NCBI RefSeq assembly: GCF_965363235.1 | Contig: NC_134842.1 | Span: 31,000,958 to 31,064,957, forward strand | Origin: Mytilus galloprovincialis | Lineage: Eukaryota > Mollusca > Bivalvia > Mytilida > Mytilidae | Length of the DNA stretch: 64,000 nucleotides | Direction: 5' to 3' | Shown: positions 58,881 to 64,000 of the stretch, in pieces | Position numbering within the stretch: the stretch's first letter is position 1 | Layout of the letters: the number at the start of each line of letters is the position of its first letter | Made by a program: the position numbers and the translations under genes | Notes under the pieces: generated by a model | What the model saw: the letters and a program-made list of their open reading frames with translations, nothing else | Databases searched by the model: none | What the model was told of the DNA's origin: nothing

Positions 58881-60993
58881 AACAATAAAACGTGACTTTG
58901 TCTATAACATAGTACAACAGATAAGAAAGGTCAGTTGACATAAATAAATGTTCCTGTCTATGGACAAGGCGTTCGTAATTAAGTTCCAACAACAATAGTA
59001 GAAGATGTGTCACGATTGCCAATAACACAACTTTCAATAAAAACCAAAGGGTCATCGTGGTCAATAATTAGTAATTTTCACACTGCATAGTGAGATATAA
59101 AAGGTCCCAGAATTACAAATGTGAAACAATTCAAACGAGAAACATGAGAAAACCAGCTGATAAAACGAAATCAAATATGGGACTATTCAACCATCGAGAA
59201 GATATATTTTTCAAGTTCGTAGTGTATCAGCTATTTGCTATTTTGTCACTCGTGTAATGGAAATACAACGGGTCATTTCTAGCCAGATATAGTAGTGTTC
59301 ACCGATGAAGTCAAAAAATCGAATGCGAAACAAGTTGTAACAAATTGTTTGACCGATATGATGTGAATGTGTCAACTGACAAATGATCTAATATCTTTAT
59401 AAACTTAAATAATTGTATTTTCTGTAAACGATTTTAATTGTTTTCGGAGTTCGGTATTTTTGGTATGTTGCTTTTTTTTTTAAATATCTGAGCCAAAACT
59501 TTGACTAAATGTGATAAATTAAAGCACCTTGTTCTTTCAAAATAGTTTTGATTAGTATACTTTTATTGCAGTTTCAGTCCTCCTTTCAAAATATTTACTA
59601 CTCCCGGTTGAAACATATTTACTGAGTGGATTTACATGTGCAGATGCATGCATATCAGTGGCATATTTATCTCGTCGATCTACTTAGTTTCGCTCCCTTT
59701 AAAGTACATGCAATTCAACTTGATTTTTATCTTCTATGTGGAATTATAACAATTGAATAACTACTGTTGCCTCGAATTCAGCTTGGGCTTCATATTTCAT
59801 GTGACTGAGTTTGTTTTAACATATCTTCGTAACATGATGAGCATCGCTAATAAATATCTAGAAAAAGGACATGTTTGTTCAGCAATAATACAGAAAGGAA
59901 TTTCCACCACATATTCTTTTCATAACATGGATTATAATCTGTCTGCTACAAATGCAAGGACTTTTTTCCTTAATGTTCCCAAATCATGACACACGCGTAG
60001 TTGTTTCCAAACATGACATAATATTTCAATCTAGAAAGCCTTGAAGATTCTTTCATCAATGACAAACCTACATTTTGTTAGAACATTCCAATACCGCCTA
60101 TTAGTATTTTACAAACACCTCTAACATTAAATAAACCCAACTAGCTTGATTACAACGGTAACAAAGGCTACTGTTTGTTAGTTTTACAGTTGTTTTAAAT
60201 GTCGGAACTGGTGGAAGAAGAACAATAAATTGATTTGTACGCTTCAGAAACAAAAGGTTTAAAGAGCAGATAGGATTACAAAATAAGCTGATAGATCGGT
60301 AGTTTAATTAACTGGAATTTCATGGCTGGTTTGAATGATAAAGTGGAATCTGAATTTTAAACCGTAAAAGAAGAACATGTATGTTTCTGTCCATTGTAAT
60401 AATCACATACAGTGCTTCAAAATCAACGAGAGCTTAAATAAGTGCAACCTAATTTCTTTGTTTTCATTTCTTGTTAATGTTGACACTATGATTTGAAGAT
60501 ATATTAATTAACCCTCCCCCCATTATCACAAATTTGTTCACTTAATTTTGATGTTAAATCGTTTTTTTCTTTTTCTCTATAACACAAGAATAGGCATGCA
60601 CAATACTTAACCTTGCTGGTCAAGACACACTGTTGTTAACAGTGAGAGAGACTTCACAGACCATTAAAAAAGAAATCTAAACAATTATAAAATAATGGGT
60701 GATTGGAAAAAATCCCTCGATAATTTTCAATTTTTACCAAATTCATCTGGCCTAAATGTGGATTTTGAAACACGCGGAGGCCGTTTTGAAAAAAAACGTC
60801 AAGCGGAAAACTATTTCTTACGTTACAGGAGACCAACAGGAAGAAACACACCATGTTCGGTGCTTGTAATTTCAAACAAACTATTGTGCCAACATCTTTT
60901 CATTAAAATAAATTATTAACAAAAAAAAAGATTTAAAATATGTGTACGGCATGCTGCTTTGAAGCATTTATTGTATGTTTGCGACACATCATG
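58881..60993. other. Spacer between the two astakine-like genes
   Basis: The block at 60240-60420 repeats 56858-57040, showing that the duplicated unit includes 3' flank. A plus-strand frame at 60695-60919 (MGDWKKSLDNFQFLPNSSGL..., 74 aa) lies in about 520 bp (60430-60950) absent from the other unit. It has some coding character (FETRGGRFEKKRQAENYF) but no recognisable family or splice context. Nothing else seen. Confidence 0.45.
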
Positions 60994-63151
60994 CTACTGC
61001 GGATCTGTACAATAACCTAAAACAGAAAGAAAGATTTATTGCCATGCGTTTTACTTATTTCATAAAACAACCTACAATGAATTACTGTAAACCAACTTAT
61101 TTTCGCGGATACTTTATTTCGCGTTTTACCCTTTCTAGACCACTTCGCGGGTATTTAATTTCGCGATTTTCTGATGTACTTGATGAAGTTTAATAAGGAA
61201 TATTGGAAATTTTACATATTCGCGACGATTTAAATTCGCGTTATTTTTCTACTCGCGAAAGTCGCGAAAATAAATCGCTCGCGAAAATAAGTTGGTTTAC
61301 AGTATGCTAGTTTATGAGGAAAAATGCACAATGATAAAGTAGTTAATATCGTAAATAATTTGTTAATGGAAAGGATGGTATATTCTTATCTAGAACATGT
61401 CACGTATTGACCATATGCTTTTATCATTCCCTAGGTGAAAATGCTTTAACCTTTGCATATATTTGACCATTTGATATATTGACAGTCCTTTGAATATTAT
61501 CCAGAAACATGCTGTCACCTAATGGTGATCTGTACATTATACTTATAAATATACCTACCCAATTCGCCAAGTGGAACATCATAAAAACCCCTTCCTTTAC
61601 ATATTAATGGTGAGCTACATGGACATCCAAATACTAGTTGATCAGGTGGCTGTGATGCCGAACCATATCTAACATAACATCCTACAGTGACATGAAATAT
61701 TCGGCTTAATCAACAGTTTAAAATTTAAAAGAAAACAGATACATGTTATTGTATGTATTTGATCGTGTTAAATTTTGGGAAAGTGAAACAAATTGTTACC
61801 GGGTACATCAATATTTATATCACGATAATAAAATATCTAAAGCTATTGACTTTAACAAGGCCATGTTTCATTGCAGTTAGATGCTATAATTTTCTACAAA
61901 TAACCACCCGACGCCTACTAGTATACACCAAACTAAATAAAAAAAGTTAAGGAAAAGTCAGAATAGATTTATTGTTATATAAATTCCCAGAATCAAACTG
62001 TTTTTGAGAAATTTCTCTTTAATTTACTGTAAAATGACTTGAGCGTGTAGGTGAATGTAATATCTTTGACTGGCTTGCTAGCTATCTGAAGCATGAAGTC
62101 ATTATTAGGTTCTTCAATAAACGGGATTTGAAAAAAAGTTTTTTTTATTGTGTACCTAAGTAGCTTATTCAAAATAAAATATTTTTGTTTGTATACAAAA
62201 ATTATATACCAACATAGTATATTACTGGATTTTTTAGTCCCAAGTGCCTGACAGCGTCCTTGAATCCTAAGGTCAAGAAATCTCTTTCCTAAAGGTCTAA
62301 TTAAATTGATACAACATTCATTGGCAGCACAGTCTTTAGGTGAATTACATGGTGTTGAATCCGCCAGCTGTTATGTCATAATATCAAAATAAGGAGATGA
62401 GTTACGATTGCCATTGAGATAATTTTCCACCAAAATTGAAATTAAGTGGATGTATGCACTTATATGTAACCGTAGATCGGTCATTAGCAATGAGAAACAC
62501 CATTACCAAAGTCTTTAAAAACAGTTGTTATTATCCTTACTATTTATAGATGTAGTTTTACATTGTATCTTTTTAATTTGGAATAACATTTGTATGTGAC
62601 TCGTCGAAAAATTTATTATAAACTGGGATATTATCAAATTCAATATTTTTATAAAGTCTCACCTTTTGTGCAAAGATAAATAAATTATTGATTTAATATT
62701 TTTTTACAGCAAAACACTAAAGTTAATCAATACAGTAATATGAGTGCCGATAGAAGCAAAACAAAATACATTAAAATATATATAGATATAGGAAGATGTG
62801 GTGTGAGTGCCAATGAGACAACTCTCCATACAAATAACAATTTAAAAAGTAAACCATTATAGGTTAAAGTACGGCCTTCAACACGGAGCCTTAGCTCACA
62901 CCGAACAACAAGCTATAAAGGGCCCCAAAATTACTAGTGTAAAACCATTCAAACGGGAAAACCAACGGTCTAATCTATATAAACAAAACGAGAAACGAGA
63001 AACACGTATATATTACATAAACAAACGACAACTACTGTACATCAGATTCCTGACTTAGGACAGGTGCAAATATTTGCAGCGGGATTAAACGTTTTAATGG
63101 ATCCAAACCTTCTCCCTTTTTCTGAAACAATAGCATAACATCACAACAAAG

Positions 63152-63189
<38 letters not shown>

Positions 63190-64000
63190 ATACGATAAAA
63201 TATCAATTGGCAGACTTAACTCAATCAAAAAACGTATGATTAAACAATGAACGAATAAATTTGATCTGCGATATCTGAATACAAATGCACAGTTAATTAA
63301 ATATTAGAGACAAACATTCATAACAATAAAGATATAAACATGTGAAAGCTCTCTCACAGGCAAACAACCAATAACTGAAATATATAAGGGCATACACTAC
63401 AAGCACGGGGACACATTTTACTGCATCCACACAGCACGAGTAACAAACCCTGCAGTAAATAGATATATATGCACAGTAATAAAATTATCAGGTCCTTTTA
63501 CAATTGTGACTGATTTTTTTTTTTTTTTTTTTTGACATATAAACGTTTTATTCCTAAATATTTCCTGTGTACAATTACCTTAGTCGTACAGGATCAGGCT
63601 AAGGGTCCCTGTTTACAAATTGAAACCATCTATCCAGGGGAAATAGAAGGCAATAAAAAAAGTAGTCCACTTTTAACCTTGGATTTACATCTGGTTGATT
63701 GTGACTGATTAATTTTGTGGAATAAATTATATACAAATATTTTTTACAGTAAAACACAAAAACAAGCATTACAGAGACTACAGAAATACGATGGACGATA
63801 AAAGCTATATAAGATACATTAGAATAGATATACACAGTAATAAAACTATCAGGTCTTTTTTTACAATTGTGACTGATTAATTTTGTCGAATATAAAATCT
63901 TAACATGAACTGGTACCTATGCATTTTATTTTAGTGCTTACTTTATATGAAATTTTGAAAATTAAACTTACCACTGTCAAAACAAATACAGCAAAAATAC
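60994..64000 (-). CDS. Secreted prokineticin/astakine-like peptide, gene 2 (5' end beyond window)
   Basis: Exons: partial signal exon 64000-63972 (reading IFAVFVLTV before GTAAGT), 62367-62226, 61681-61559 and 61016-60994 (stop TAG). Same intron positions and phases as gene 1. All ten cysteines are kept (CNSPKDCAANECC ... RCQALG ... CYVRYG ... CPCSSPLIC ... GYCTDPQ). Exon 2 is one codon longer and differs at about 20 of 47 residues, whereas exon 3 differs at 2 of 40. The exon-2 donor is A|GTAATA rather than G|GTAATG, giving Arg instead of Gly at the junction. Intron 1 has received a dispersed repeat and a processed insertion; intron 3 a miniature transposon. It looks functional within the window. 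Confidence 0.88.
61083..61304. mobile_element. Miniature transposon with TACTGTAAACCAACT ends, copy 2
   Basis: Ends TACTGTAAACCAACTTATTT and its reverse complement are nearly perfect for about 25 bp, TA-flanked. The interior is full of TTTCGCG/CGCGAAA motifs. It lies in intron 3 of astakine-like gene 2. Confidence 0.9.
62790..63450. repeat. Dispersed mussel-type repeat with a 37-base A run
   Basis: Starts at GGAAGATGTGGTGTGAGTGC, continues with ACGGCCTTCAACACGGAGCC and CAGATTCCTGACTTAGGACA, and holds an A run at 63152-63188. I recognise it as a common mussel repeat but cannot name the parent element. It lies in intron 1 of astakine-like gene 2; gene 1 has no insertion there. Confidence 0.6.
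63516..63697 (-). pseudogene. 5'-truncated retroposed mRNA end
   Basis: On the minus strand: an open frame ending KVDYFFYCLLFPLDRWFQFV-NRDP-stop (stop near 63600), then about 65 bp of 3' UTR with an AATAAA signal, then a poly(A) tract (T run 63514-63533). Both sides carry the 13-bp duplication ATTGTGACTGATT (63503-63515, 63698-63710). These are hallmarks of LINE-mediated retroposition. The source gene is not recognised. Confidence 0.75.

Noticed and set aside
60695-60919. 74-aa plus-strand frame as a gene
   Set aside because: Some coding character but no recognisable family, splice sites or conserved copy in the duplicate unit; noted in the spacer entry only.

Overview
The window looks like nuclear DNA of a marine bivalve, most likely a mussel (Mytilidae). 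It is AT-rich and has metazoan genes with many GT-AG introns. It also carries dispersed repeats of a kind I associate with mussel genomes. No prokaryotic or organellar features and no rRNA genes were seen.

Layout. 1-2093 (+) is a disrupted, 5'-incomplete TRIM-like gene (B-boxes, coiled coil, NHL-type propeller) with a miniature transposon inside it. 2.1-8.4 kb is mostly intergenic repeats plus one weak minus-strand gene candidate (2486-2984). 8391-11230 (-) is a four-exon conserved gene (333 aa), with a stray copy of its second exon downstream. 11.4-14.7 kb is a nest of small DNA elements. 14857-36021 (+) is the main gene: a centriole assembly protein CPAP/CENPJ reconstructed from 23 coding exons (1799 aa, every splice phase consistent). 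Its introns hold several transposons, a tRNA-derived SINE and a 15-copy 37-bp minisatellite that repeats the exon-16 splice donor. 36-39.3 kb is the probable 3' UTR/flank, with tandem repeats and miniature transposons. 39.7-54.2 kb is a tandem segmental duplication: an intact rhodopsin-like GPCR with a large repeated ectodomain (40415-42175), a decayed copy (46972-48711) and a further flank fragment near 53.5-54.2 kb. 57.2-64 kb (-) holds two tandem secreted prokineticin/astakine-like genes of small exons; the second runs off the right edge.

The genes do not form one pathway. CPAP acts in centriole and cilium growth. The GPCR and the astakine-like peptides are signalling molecules in small lineage expansions. 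The TRIM gene belongs to a family heavily expanded in bivalves. The strongest new observations are: the two astakine-like genes, with contrasting exon conservation; the amplified splice-donor minisatellite in CPAP; the GPCR ectodomain built of internal repeats; a set of nested small transposons, some with ends made of iterated short motifs; and insertions that can be proved against empty duplicate sites.
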